Assembly: GCF_036075115.1 (NCBI RefSeq)
Contig: NZ_CP107958.1
Coordinates: 2,852,001-2,916,000, forward strand
DNA: 64,000 bases
Reading direction: 5' to 3'
From: Streptomyces sp. NBC_00377
GTDB taxonomy: Bacteria > Actinomycetota > Actinomycetes > Streptomycetales > Streptomycetaceae
Part shown: positions 6,827-14,544 of the stretch, piece by piece
Layout of the letters: each line of letters starts with the position of its first letter
How positions within the stretch are numbered: position 1 is the stretch's first letter
Position numbers and translations under genes: made by a program
Notes under the pieces: model-generated
The model's input: the letters and a program-made list of their open reading frames with translations, nothing else
The model's database searches: none
What the model was told of the DNA's origin: nothing

Positions 6827-8061
6827 GTACTCCACCGCCCACGACCGGCCAGCGGATCAAGGAGCTTCGGCGGGCCGCAGGCATGTCGCAAGCCGACCTT
6901 GCTACCGCCATGGGGCGATCCGAGAGCTGGGTGTCCCAGGTCGAGCGTGGCGTGCAGCCCGTCGAACGCCTGGCGATCCTTCAGGGCCTCGCCGATGCCC
7001 TGGGCGTCTCCGTACGAGAGATCCGTCCCGATGCCTCCCCGTCCCTGGCAGCTCCTGTAGACGAGACCGCCGAGCCGGGGAGCAACGATCTAGACGGCTT
7101 GCGCGTGGCCCTCACCGGTCACCCTGCCTTGGGCAGCCTGTTCGACCACGCACCGACTTCCCCTGTGCCCACGCTTGCCGAGTTCCGCGACCTCGTTGAC
7201 CAGGCATGGGAGTACGTGCACGCATCGAGTTTTGCGGCTTTGAGCGATCACCTTGCCAAGTTGCTCCCCGAAATCGAGGTCGCGGTACGCCACGCGCCAG
7301 CAGCCGATCGCGTCGAGTTGCACTCACTCAGGGCGCGCAGTTACCAGGCAGCCGCCGCCAGCTTCACCCGGCAGGACCAGGCGGACGCCGCATGGGTTGC
7401 CGCGGACCGCGCCTTGCAAGCGGCCGAGATGGCCGGCCAGCCGCTCGAGGTGGTGGCCAGCCTCTTTCGCATGGCTCACGCGTTCATGCGGCAGCAGCGT
7501 ATGGACCAGGCGGAGCAAGCCGCGAAGTCGGCAGTCGGCGTCTTGGACCCGCGAGCGGAGAACCCCGCCTGCCCACCAGAGGAACTGTCACTTCTCGGCG
7601 CCATGAACCTTGTGCTTGCCGTGATCAACGCACGGGAGGGCAACCGGTCTGACACGCAGGTTCACCTCGCCCGAGCCGGGGAGATCGCAACGCGTCTGGG
7701 AGAGGACCGGAATGACTTCGACACCGAGTTCGGCCCCACGAACGTCAGGCTTCACGCCGTGAGCACGGCCGTAGAGCTGGGGGATGCAGGACTGGCGTTG
7801 GAGATCGCGGCGGAAGTTGACGCAGGCGGACTCTCGGCCGAGCGTCAGGCGCGCTTCCTGCTCGACGTAGCCCGGGCCCATTCGCAGCGCCGACACGTAG
7901 GCGAGGCAACCGCCGCACTCTTGGAAGCCGAGACTCACGCACCCGAACAGATTCGCGATCACCACTTGGCCCGCGAGATCATCCGCGACCTGATCCAACT
8001 ATCGGGCCGACGCGTGCCCGAGACGCTCAGGGAGCTTGCCGACCGAAGCGGCGTGAGCTGA
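6823..8061 (+). CDS. XRE-family regulator with TPR-like C-terminus
   Basis: A 412-residue regulator. Residues 8-65 are an XRE/Cro-type helix-turn-helix (GQRIKELRRAAGMSQADLA ... SWVSQVERG). The remainder is all-helical with TPR-like repeats from about 130, the layout of quorum-type or Streptomyces-type XRE-TPR regulators that sense a peptide or small ligand. GTG 6823 overlaps the ABM gene stop. The position beside the divergent AICE promoter suggests control of element transfer, replacing the GntR KorSA repressor known from pSAM2; that is inference. No integrase or Pra-like gene is seen next to it. Confidence 0.82.
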   Translation: MSTPPPTTGQRIKELRRAAGMSQADLATAMGRSESWVSQVERGVQPVERLAILQGLADALGVSVREIRPDASPSLAAPVDETAEPGSNDLDGLRVALTGHPALGSLFDHAPTSPVPTLAEFRDLVDQAWEYVHASSFAALSDHLAKLLPEIEVAVRHAPAADRVELHSLRARSYQAAAASFTRQDQADAAWVAADRALQAAEMAGQPLEVVASLFRMAHAFMRQQRMDQAEQAAKSAVGVLDPRAENPACPPEELSLLGAMNLVLAVINAREGNRSDTQVHLARAGEIATRLGEDRNDFDTEFGPTNVRLHAVSTAVELGDAGLALEIAAEVDAGGLSAERQARFLLDVARAHSQRRHVGEATAALLEAETHAPEQIRDHHLAREIIRDLIQLSGRRVPETLRELADRSGVS

Positions 8062-8688
8062 GTTGTTACAGGTTTCTCTACCTCATCAAGTGCTCGCTTC
8101 GCTCGCTCCAGGTGGGCGGAGCCACGGGGGAAAGAGCACATCGACGGCGGCAGGGCCACCTGACGATTCCCGGCACCTCAAGGACTGATCAGTCTTCTCA
8201 CGTCGTTCGAAAAGGGGCCGCGCACAGCGCGGCGGCGCCGGTCGCCGCCGCCGGACCTGCCCCTCCTCGTCTTCGCCGCCGGGGCTGGCCCGCCGTCGAC
8301 ACCCGCGCCCACAAGGGGGCGAAATACATGCCGGGGCTACAAGGGGACAGCTACACGGCTCGCCCACCAGGTGCAGGCAAGGACACATGCCTCCGGCGGG
8401 GGCGCTCAGGCTCCAGGATGGCGGGGGCACCGTTCGCGAGTGCCGGCCCGTAGATGGCGGGCGCGGGGAGGCTCCCATCCCGTCTGCCATCGACCCAGGC
8501 AGAGCCGAGCAGCCGTGGCCCAGGGCGTCAAGGTCGTTCGTACAGTGGCGCGCTCCACCTTGACGCCCTGAACCACGCCCGCTCCACGGTGTGTGGGTCG
8601 ACGGCAGACGGGATGGGAGCTGGGGAGCATCGTGGTGAGGCGAGTGGCCGTCTAACGGGCTGTCAGCGGTGACACCTACCCTTCCATC
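8062..8688. other. Gene-free spacer with palindromes
   Basis: No convincing gene in 627 bases. It contains a perfect 12-bp palindrome GACTGATCAGTC (8183-8194), GC-rich short inverted repeats around 8218-8260, and the 150-bp near-palindrome listed separately. Long minus-strand open frames here have unlikely composition and cross the HNH gene. Confidence 0.6.
8471..8620. repeat. 150-bp near-perfect palindrome, MITE-like
   Basis: Outer arms 8471-8497 and 8594-8620 match in 26 of 27 positions (start GCTCCCATCCCGTCTGCC). Inner arms 8515-8534 and 8557-8576 match in 18 of 20 (core CAGGGCGTCAAGGT). The pairing between 8507-8514 and 8577-8584 adds six more pairs. The whole unit would fold into one long hairpin with a small central loop. 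GGGGAG flanks both sides (8465-8470 and 8622-8627), a possible but unproven target duplication. It has no ORF of its own, so it could be a non-autonomous inverted-repeat element or a large structured site of the mobile element. Confidence 0.7.
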
Positions 8689-9777
8689 ATGCGCAAAGGT
8701 GCGATCAGTCGAGACGGTGTCCTCAAGGCCATAGCGGAGTACGAGGAGTTGGGTCGTGAGAGGTTCCTGTCCGAGTACGGGTACAGGCCGGCGACCGGGT
8801 ACCTCCTCGTGCACGAGGATCGGACGTACGACTCGAAAGCCATCGCCGGAGTGGCCCACAAGTTCGATCAAGGCCGAGCGCTGAGGTCGGATGAGTTGAT
8901 CGGGGGAAGGTCGCACGCCGCCAGGTGGCTTGCCCGGCTCGGCTTCGTGATCCGTTCGTCCCGGAGTCCCGACTGGACACGCGACGAGATCATCCTTGCC
9001 TGCGACCTGGCGATGGCCAACGGTTGGAAGCGGCTGGAGTTCAACGACCCACGCGTGATCGAGCTGTCCGAACTGCTGCAAGCCATGCCGATCCACCCTG
9101 AGGAACTCCGCAATGAGCTGTTCCGGAATCCCAACGGTGTAGCTCGCAAAACGGTTGATATCACGTCCCGGCACCCGGACTACCAAGGGAAGCCCACGAA
9201 CGGCAACGCGCTCGACGTCGAAGTCATGAACGACTTCCTCACGCGACCGACCGAGATGGCGGAGGTGGCCCGACGCATCCGGGACGGCCTCACCGCGGGG
9301 GAGTTTCAGAGCCTGCCCCCGGATGGCGAGGAGGAAGACGACTACAGCGCACCCGAGGGCAGGTTGCTGATACGCCGCCACAAGAGCCGCGAGCGGGACA
9401 AGGGGCTGCGCAAGAGGAAGATCGATACCGTGTTGCGTCAGGGCCGGCAACTCGCCTGTGAGGCATGCGGCTTTGACTTCGAAGCGACCTACGGCCCCCG
9501 TGGCGCCGGATACATCGAGTGTCATCACGTCGTGCCCCTGCACGAGGCCGGCGAGGGACGGACCAAGCTCAGTGATTTGGCTCTGATCTGCGCCAACTGT
9601 CACCGGATGATCCACCGCCGCGCCCCGTGGCCCACACCCGGCGAACTTCGGAACCTCATCCAGGAGGCCGCGAACCAGGGGGTCCCGGTTCCCCTCGTAC
9701 CAAGAGGCCGAGCCGAGCCGGTCATGGCCGAGGACGCGCGGCCCCTCTCCGCACTGGAAGAGCCCGCCGATCAGTGA
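8689..9777 (+). CDS. HNH endonuclease with ScoMcrA-like N-terminal head
   Basis: A 362-residue putative DNA endonuclease. Residues 1-90 (GVLKAIAEYEELGRERFL ... YDSKAIAGVAH) resemble the head domain seen at the N-terminus of ScoMcrA-type modification-dependent enzymes. Residues 100-200 (IELSELLQ, FRNPNGVARK) match the middle region common in actinobacterial HNH restriction proteins. The C-terminus is an HNH nuclease with CEACGFDFEA near 256, ECHHVVPLHE near 276 and CANCHRMIH near 301, giving four Cys for structural zinc and the catalytic His pair. No SRA or sulfur-binding domain is evident, so what it recognises is unknown. No cognate methylase is adjacent. Likely a type IV-like defence gene. 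Confidence 0.82.
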   Translation: MRKGAISRDGVLKAIAEYEELGRERFLSEYGYRPATGYLLVHEDRTYDSKAIAGVAHKFDQGRALRSDELIGGRSHAARWLARLGFVIRSSRSPDWTRDEIILACDLAMANGWKRLEFNDPRVIELSELLQAMPIHPEELRNELFRNPNGVARKTVDITSRHPDYQGKPTNGNALDVEVMNDFLTRPTEMAEVARRIRDGLTAGEFQSLPPDGEEEDDYSAPEGRLLIRRHKSRERDKGLRKRKIDTVLRQGRQLACEACGFDFEATYGPRGAGYIECHHVVPLHEAGEGRTKLSDLALICANCHRMIHRRAPWPTPGELRNLIQEAANQGVPVPLVPRGRAEPVMAEDARPLSALEEPADQ

Positions 9778-9815
9778 GTTAATTGCCCGGTTTGGGTAGA
9801 TCATTCAATCGAAAA

Positions 9816-9933
9816 CGTAAAGCATTGACAAAGAGAATTGGGTCAAGTGGGGTTCGCGTGACCGTAAAGCGCTGATAAGTGTTTGTATCTGCCAATTATG
9901 CAGTAGTGGCTGGTCACGAGGGGTTCGTGTAGC
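9816..9933. repeat. AT-rich spacer with two pairs of direct repeats
   Basis: Two interleaved repeat pairs: CGTAAAGCATTGACAA at 9816-9831 against 9863-9878 (13 of 16), and a block beginning GGTCAAGTGGGG at 9841-9859 against 9912-9930 (16 of 19). The stretch 9780-9960 is much richer in A and T than any nearby DNA, which points to foreign origin or a regulatory/origin-like iteron site. It precedes a small membrane-protein gene. Confidence 0.55.
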
Positions 9934-10038
9934 TACATAAATGCAGGTGGGGGGCAATTCCGTCGGTTTGACTTGCGGCTTGGCGCGCTTTGCGCGGAGC
10001 CTCCACGAGGCTTAACCATGGGACTCACCAACAAGGAC

Positions 10039-10092
10039 GCCCACTCCGGGGCCGAACTAGCTTTAGGCGGCGCGTACGACCCCGGGGTGGGC
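10039..10092 (+). promoter_or_regulatory. Structured leader hairpin before small membrane gene
   Basis: Thirteen paired bases: GCCCACTCCGGGG at 10039-10051 with CCCCGGGGTGGGC at 10080-10092, one G-U pair, loop of 28 bases. It ends 22 bases before the ATG at 10114, and the AGGAGG ribosome site (10102-10107) lies just downstream. This could be a translational or transcriptional control leader. An ATG at 10018 in the same frame would instead make the hairpin coding; I consider that less likely because that start has a poor ribosome site. Confidence 0.45.
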
Positions 10093-10113
10093 ATGAACCT
10101 CAGGAGGCTCATC

Positions 10114-10305
10114 ATGAGTGTCACCCTTGCCCCGTGGGGCCTGTCAAACCCCATGCTGAAACCCTGGGTGATCACGGTGGTGATCGTCGTCGTGATCACT
10201 TGGGGGGCGGCTGCCGATGTTATCGGGACAGTCGTGGGCGTCCTCGAGCTGATGGCCATGCTCTGTGCCGGGGAGGTCGTACAGCAGCGGCGTACCGCAA
10301 CCTAA
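10114..10305 (+). CDS. Small integral membrane protein, unknown
   Basis: A 63-residue protein with a strongly hydrophobic segment (WVITVVIVVVITWGAA, about residues 18-33) and a second weaker one (about 38-54), ending QQRRTAT. AGGAGG is six bases before the ATG. It follows the HNH endonuclease gene by 336 bases in the same direction, separated by AT-rich repeats and a leader hairpin, and is followed by a terminator. No family recognised. Size and hydrophobicity would fit a membrane-acting toxin, a phage or element accessory, or a structural small protein; nothing seen decides between these. Confidence 0.5.
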   Translation: MSVTLAPWGLSNPMLKPWVITVVIVVVITWGAAADVIGTVVGVLELMAMLCAGEVVQQRRTAT

Positions 10306-10409
10306 CCGACCGAGGTTGGCTGCGGCTGGCCGTTGCCACCCTTCTGACCGGCCTAAGAGACCTCAGCAACCTCCCCGCCCGTAGTCCGCATCGAGGTGCC
10401 ATGTAGAAA

Positions 10410-10445
10410 ACCCCCGCTCGGGCCGTCTCTGGGCCGTGCGGGGGT
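10410..10445 (+). terminator. Hairpin terminator after small membrane gene
   Basis: ACCCCCGC (10410-10417) pairs with GCGGGGGT (10438-10445) around a 20-base loop. It lies 105 bases past the 10305 stop and has A residues on its left side, so it may act in both directions. It marks the practical end of the accessory region. Confidence 0.55.
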
Positions 10446-10605
10446 GCTCAACGACGACCAAGGCTGACAACCGCCGACAGCTAAGTCGCAGGTCGTAGCG
10501 TTGGTCGATTACACGGCCGCAGGTCAGAGACCCGCCCCTTCACTTCTTCGGCTACTGAGGTCGCGTCAGGAACCGAACGGCGGGTGGCTGACCCCGCAGA
10601 AACGA

Positions 10606-11217
10606 TCATGCAACCTGGGCGCGGCCGGCCAGGAAGACCCGTGCGGTCTCGGCGACCCGCCGGCCCAGGTGCTCCGCCGTGGCCACGTCGGCCTTGTGGA
10701 CGGCCTCCGCACCCTCGTCGACGTTGGTCTGAGCGGCCGCGCCGAGGAACACGCCGAGCCGGTTGAGGTCGTTCTCGGAGCCGGTGCTGCTGTTCCAGCC
10801 GGGCAGCAGACCGAGGTTGACCCAGTGCATGCCCAGCTGTGCGGCCAGGATCTGGAAGAACTGGAGCGTGTGCAGCTTGTCTCCGCTCTTGGAGCCGGAG
10901 TTGGTGAACCCGGCGGCCAGCTTGTCCTTCCATGCCTGGGTGGCCCAGCGCGCCGAGGTCGCCTCGGCGAAGGCGTGGAAGGCGCCGGACGCTGTTCCCA
11001 TGTAGGTCGGTGAACCGAACACGATCGCGTCCGAGCCGTCGAGCAGCGTCCACTGCTCCTCGGTGATCTCGTCGACCTTGATCAGACGCACCTCCGCACC
11101 GGCGTCGGCGGCCCCGGCACGGACGGCCTCGGCGAGGACGGCGGTGTGGCCGTATCCGGAGTGGTAGGCGACGGAGACGACGGGGACAGGAAGGACGGAA
11201 ACAGCGGGGACAGACAC
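10606..11217 (-). CDS. Flavodoxin-fold NAD(P)H:quinone oxidoreductase-like (WrbA-type)
   Basis: A 203-residue flavodoxin-fold protein. The FMN phosphate loop is SVAYHSGYGHT near the N-terminus; FGSPTYMGTASG and FTNSGSKSGDKLHTLQFF are the other FMN and dimer-contact segments of the WrbA/NADPH-dependent FMN reductase group. It likely reduces quinones by two electrons. I start at GTG 11217, with GAGGAG five bases upstream, rather than the longer frame from 11265, which would run through the operator. It is divergent from an HxlR regulator across about 100 bases; HxlR proteins often control such redox enzymes in response to reactive electrophiles. Confidence 0.85.
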   Translation of the reverse strand: MSVPAVSVLPVPVVSVAYHSGYGHTAVLAEAVRAGAADAGAEVRLIKVDEITEEQWTLLDGSDAIVFGSPTYMGTASGAFHAFAEATSARWATQAWKDKLAAGFTNSGSKSGDKLHTLQFFQILAAQLGMHWVNLGLLPGWNSSTGSENDLNRLGVFLGAAAQTNVDEGAEAVHKADVATAEHLGRRVAETARVFLAGRAQVA

Positions 11218-11261
11218 GCGTACTCCTCGATTCGGCGGTTCAGGGCGGTGACCAAAGGAAA

Positions 11262-11282
11262 GCACTAACTTTTAGTTAGTGC
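11262..11282. promoter_or_regulatory. HxlR-type operator
   Basis: Perfect inverted repeat GCACTAAC-TTTTA-GTTAGTGC in the space between the divergent reductase and HxlR genes. The AT-rich centre and 8-bp arms fit a winged-helix dimer site. It lies 45 bases upstream of the reductase start and 40 upstream of the regulator start, so one site could control both. Confidence 0.75.
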
Positions 11283-11321
11283 AACCTACAAGCTAGCGCT
11301 ACCTTCGCGTACGCTTGAGGC

Positions 11322-11723
11322 ATGGACATCACCCAGGAGCGCACGGAGGACCAGGACCTCCCGTTCGACGTGTTCGCCAGGGCCTGCCCCTCGCGCGGCA
11401 CGCTGGAGCACGTCACCGGCCGCTGGGGCGGACTCACGCTCGGGGCGCTGTACGAGGGCTCGCTGCGCTTCAACGAACTGCGCCGCCGGGTCGACGGCGT
11501 GAGCGAGAAGATGCTGTCGCAGACGCTGCACGCGCTGGAGCGCGACGGTCTGGTGCACCGCGAGGCCCAGCCGACCAACCCGCCCCGGGTGGACTACGAA
11601 CTGACCCCGCTGGGGCGGGACGTGGCCGAGCGACTGCTGTCCCTCATCCACTGCGTGGAGGGGCGCATGGGTGATGTGCTGGCCGCCCGCGAGCGTTACG
11701 ACGGTATGCGCGGCACCTTCTGA
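11322..11723 (+). CDS. HxlR-family transcriptional regulator
   Basis: A 133-residue winged-helix regulator of the HxlR type. The core reads [23 protein letters not shown], then [19 protein letters not shown] and [11 protein letters not shown], the usual recognition helix and wing. A Cys near residue 22 (RACPSRG) sits just before the core, where redox-sensing HxlR/HypR proteins carry their sensor Cys. It is divergent from the flavodoxin-like reductase gene and probably represses it. Its 3' end overlaps the convergent mutM gene by 28 bases. Confidence 0.87.
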   Translation: MDITQERTEDQDLPFDVFARACPSRGTLEHVTGRWGGLTLGALYEGSLRFNELRRRVDGVSEKMLSQTLHALERDGLVHREAQPTNPPRVDYELTPLGRDVAERLLSLIHCVEGRMGDVLAARERYDGMRGTF

Positions 11724-12556
11724 CACTTCGGGCAGAAGTAGCTGGACCGGTTCATCCACGGACGGCGGCGCATCGGTGTGGCACACCGCCTGCACGGCAG
11801 ACCCTCACGACCGTAGGCGTCCAGTGACCGGTCGAAGTAGCCGGACTCGCCGTTGACGTTGACGTACAGGCTGTCGAAACTGGTGCCGCCCACCGCGAGG
11901 GCCGCGTTCATCACGTCCCGCACATGGCCGAGGAGTTCCAACGTGCGCGGGCGCGTGAGGTTCCCGGTCGGACGGTCGTAGTGCAGACGGGCACGCCACA
12001 GCGCCTCGTCCGCGTAGATGTTGCCGACCCCGCTGATCAGCGACTGGTCCAGCAGAGCCCGCTTGATGGTGGTGCGTCTGCGTCGCAGGGCCTGATGGAA
12101 CGCCTCCTCGTCGAACAGCGGGTCGAGGGGGTCGCGGGCGATGTGCGCGATGACGTCCGGCAGGCCGTCGGGGGTGGTGTCGTGCAGCGAGAGACCGCCG
12201 AAGGTGCGCTGGTCGACGAAGCGCAGCTCGGTGTTCACCTCGTCCGCGAAGCGGACCCTGACGCGCAGGTGCTTCTCGTCGGGGGCCTCGTGCGGCTGGA
12301 CCAGGAGCTGTCCGCTCATGCCGAGGTGGGCCAGGACCGCCTGGTGCGTGTCCTCCAGCGGCAGCCACAGGTACTTGCCACGGCGACCGGGGTCGCCGAC
12401 GCGGTGGCCCTTCAGGCGGTGCGCGAAATCGTCGGCGCCGGCCGGGTGGCGGCGTACGGCGCGCGGATGCAGCACTTCCGCGTCGGCGACCGTGCGATGG
12501 GCGACCCATCGCTCCAGACCGCGCCGGACGACCTCGACCTCGGGCAACTCGGGCAT
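11696..12556 (-). CDS. mutM: Formamidopyrimidine-DNA glycosylase (Fpg/MutM)
   Basis: A 286-residue DNA glycosylase/AP lyase that removes 8-oxoguanine and Fapy lesions. It starts [17 protein letters not shown], giving the catalytic N-terminal Pro and Glu after Met removal. [15 protein letters not shown] is the helix-two-turn-helix, and the C-terminal zinc finger has CRRC and CPKC pairs. Length is normal. It is the last gene of the minus-strand rnc-mutM set (82 bases after rnc), and its 3' end overlaps the HxlR gene. The open frame continues upstream of 12556 but lacks family similarity there. Confidence 0.96.
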   Translation of the reverse strand: MPELPEVEVVRRGLERWVAHRTVADAEVLHPRAVRRHPAGADDFAHRLKGHRVGDPGRRGKYLWLPLEDTHQAVLAHLGMSGQLLVQPHEAPDEKHLRVRVRFADEVNTELRFVDQRTFGGLSLHDTTPDGLPDVIAHIARDPLDPLFDEEAFHQALRRRRTTIKRALLDQSLISGVGNIYADEALWRARLHYDRPTGNLTRPRTLELLGHVRDVMNAALAVGGTSFDSLYVNVNGESGYFDRSLDAYGREGLPCRRCATPMRRRPWMNRSSYFCPKCQKVPRIPS

Positions 12557-12638
12557 GGGATCCCCTGTACCGAGCGCCCGCATCCCAGTGGGGGGCGGGC
12601 GCTCGTCTCGTACCGCTGTTCTACTGTTCCGCTGCTGG

Positions 12639-13442
12639 TCAGGCGGAGGCGGACTCCGTGTCCGGGCTGCCGTCGGCGGCCGGGACGGCCGTGGCCGCCT
12701 TGGCTCGCTCGTCCGCCGCGGCCCGGATGGACCGCCACGCGGACTCGGCGGCCTGCTGCTCCGCCTCCTTCTTGCTGCGGCCGGTGCCGGTGCCGTACGA
12801 GACGCCTCCGACGCGGGCAGCAGCAGTGAAGGTCTTCTCGTGGTCGGGGCCGGTCTCCGTGACCAGGTACTCGGGGACACCGAGCCCTTCGGTCGCGGTG
12901 AGCTCCTGGAGACTGGTCTTCCAGTCCAGGCCGGCACCGAGGTTCGAGGACTTCTCGATCAGCGGGTCGAACAGGCGGTGCACCAGTTCGGAGGCCGCGT
13001 CGAGGCCCTGATCGAGATAGACCGCGCCGATCACCGCTTCGAGGGTGTCGGCGAGGATGGATGCCTTGTCCCGGCCGCCCGTGCCCTCTTCACCCCGGCC
13101 GAGCCGGATGAAGGAACCCAGGTCGAGGCCACGGCCGACCTCCGCCAGCGCACGCGAGTTGACCACCGCGGCCCGCAACTTGGCCAGCTGGCCTTCGGGC
13201 AGGTCGGGGTGGGTGCGGTACAGCGTGTCCGTGACGACGAGACCGAGCACGGAGTCCCCGAGGAACTCCAGCCGCTCGTTCGTCGGCAGGCCGCCGTTCT
13301 CGTATGCGAAGGAACGGTGGGTCAGCGCACGCACCAGAAGGGCGGACTCGAGCCGATAGCCGAGCCGCCCTTCCAGAAGCGTGTGGGACGAGGCCGTGTC
13401 CGCCTTGTTCTTGGCGGTCGTGTCCGCCTTGGCGTCAGACAT
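12639..13442 (-). CDS. rnc: Ribonuclease III
   Basis: A 267-residue double-strand-specific RNase that processes rRNA and regulates mRNAs; in S. coelicolor this gene is absB, needed for antibiotic production. The RNase III signature [11 protein letters not shown] is at residues 56-66, the second acidic site is in [13 protein letters not shown], and a double-stranded RNA binding domain spans about 178-245 (KTSLQELTA ... [10 protein letters not shown]). A low-complexity Ala-rich C-terminal tail follows. ATG 13442 lies 19 bases from rpmF, so it is part of the rpmF-rnc-mutM operon. Confidence 0.96.
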   Translation of the reverse strand: MSDAKADTTAKNKADTASSHTLLEGRLGYRLESALLVRALTHRSFAYENGGLPTNERLEFLGDSVLGLVVTDTLYRTHPDLPEGQLAKLRAAVVNSRALAEVGRGLDLGSFIRLGRGEEGTGGRDKASILADTLEAVIGAVYLDQGLDAASELVHRLFDPLIEKSSNLGAGLDWKTSLQELTATEGLGVPEYLVTETGPDHEKTFTAAARVGGVSYGTGTGRSKKEAEQQAAESAWRSIRAAADERAKAATAVPAADGSPDTESASA

Positions 13443-13461
13443 GAAGCCTCTCACCAGCCGC

Positions 13462-13635
13462 TCAGACCTCGAGGACCTGGCGCTTGTTGTAGGTGCCGCA
13501 AGACGGGCACGCGATGTGCTGCAGCTTGGGCTCGTGGCAGCGCTCGCACGCAACCAGGGTGGGGACCGCAGCCTTCCACTGCGACCGGCGGTGGCGCGTG
13601 TTGCTGCGCGACATCTTCCGCTTCGGAACAGCCAC
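13462..13635 (-). CDS. rpmF: Ribosomal protein L32
   Basis: A 57-residue large-subunit protein. [20 protein letters not shown] is the family N-terminus, and CERC and CPSC pairs form the zinc ribbon (the zinc-binding C+ form). GTG 13635 is preceded by GGAGAAG. It sits two bases after the DUF177 gene, the standard bacterial order yceD-rpmF, and just before rnc. Confidence 0.96.
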   Translation of the reverse strand: MAVPKRKMSRSNTRHRRSQWKAAVPTLVACERCHEPKLQHIACPSCGTYNKRQVLEV

Positions 13636-13637
13636 GG

Positions 13638-14291
13638 CTACTTCTCCTGCTTCTCGTTGGCGGGCGCCGGTCGAGGCGCTTCGCCACTCATCTCGTCCTT
13701 CTCGCCGTCTTCGAGTGAACCGGCGAGTCCCTGCAGTGCCGCCCAACGGATGTCGGTGGCGTCATGGTGGTGGTCCGGGTCGTCCGTGAGCCGCGCTCCG
13801 CATTCGGAGCACAGGCCCAGACAGTCGTCCTGGCACACCGGCTGCATCGGCAGTGCGAGCACCACCGCATCACGCAGCACGGGTTCGAGGTCGAACAAGC
13901 CGTCCTCGATGAAGAGCCTGTCCTCGTCTTCCTCGGCGTCGTCGACCGGCTCCGCTTTGGGGCGGCCCCGGTCGTCGGCGTCAGGGTACGAGAACATCTC
14001 CTGGAAATCCGCTTCGAGCTCCAGCTCCAGCGGCTCCAGACACCTTACGCACTCCCCCTCGGCCTGTGCACGGGCGGTGCCTGTGACCAGGACACCTTCC
14101 ATGACCGACTCGAGTCGGAGCTCGAGCTCCACCGGGGCGCCCTCGGGCACTCCGATCACTCCCTGGATCCCGAGATCCCGGGGAGCCTCGAACTCGCGGG
14201 TCAGGCGCTGTAGCGCACCGGGCCGCCGCCCCAGCTCGTGTGTGTCGAACACGAGAGGCTTGCGATGGTCGAGGCGGGCGTTCAGGGCCAT
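13638..14291 (-). CDS. DUF177/YceD-family protein
   Basis: A 217-residue protein of the YceD/DUF177 family, linked to 23S rRNA accumulation and ribosome assembly. The typical middle block [21 protein letters not shown] holds one CxxC pair, and [18 protein letters not shown] holds the C-terminal Cys cluster. ATG 14291 begins [21 protein letters not shown], which matches family start; the upstream in-frame extension does not. It is directly upstream of rpmF, as in most bacteria. The 253-base gap beyond its start presumably carries the operon promoter. Confidence 0.9.
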   Translation of the reverse strand: MALNARLDHRKPLVFDTHELGRRPGALQRLTREFEAPRDLGIQGVIGVPEGAPVELELRLESVMEGVLVTGTARAQAEGECVRCLEPLELELEADFQEMFSYPDADDRGRPKAEPVDDAEEDEDRLFIEDGLFDLEPVLRDAVVLALPMQPVCQDDCLGLCSECGARLTDDPDHHHDATDIRWAALQGLAGSLEDGEKDEMSGEAPRPAPANEKQEK

Positions 14292-14544
14292 TCCTGCTTT
14301 CGATCTTCCGAGCTCGGGGGACGCTGCCCCAAGGTACTGCGGGCAGCTTTGATCGCGGGCGTATACGAAGTCAGCAGAACGCACACGCGACCGAAGAGAC
14401 AGGATACTGGAGCTTTCGCCCACAGCCCAATCCGGGCCCTGCCCCCCTCCCGCCCCGGTCCTGCCCGCACTCCTGCCTGCCGTCCCGCCCGGCGCTGCGC
14501 GGGCCTACGGGCACGGTCGCGCGGGCGGGTTCCGCAGCCGACGC

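Noticed and set aside
8086..9804. 572-codon minus-strand frame across the HNH gene and palindrome
   Set aside because: It runs antisense to a gene with an intact HNH motif and through a non-coding palindrome; composition is not protein-like.
9973..10113. Longer start (ATG 10018) for the small membrane protein
   Set aside because: It would translate through the 13-bp hairpin and has only a weak ribosome site, while ATG 10114 has AGGAGG at ideal distance.
10441..10605. Possible att site of the AICE
   Set aside because: Searched by eye for a tRNA 3' end (TTCGA arm) between 8000 and 10600 on both strands and found none; the right boundary cannot be placed.
13443..13687. Alternative frames over rpmF
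   Set aside because: The L32 sequence with its zinc Cys pairs is unambiguous in one frame only.
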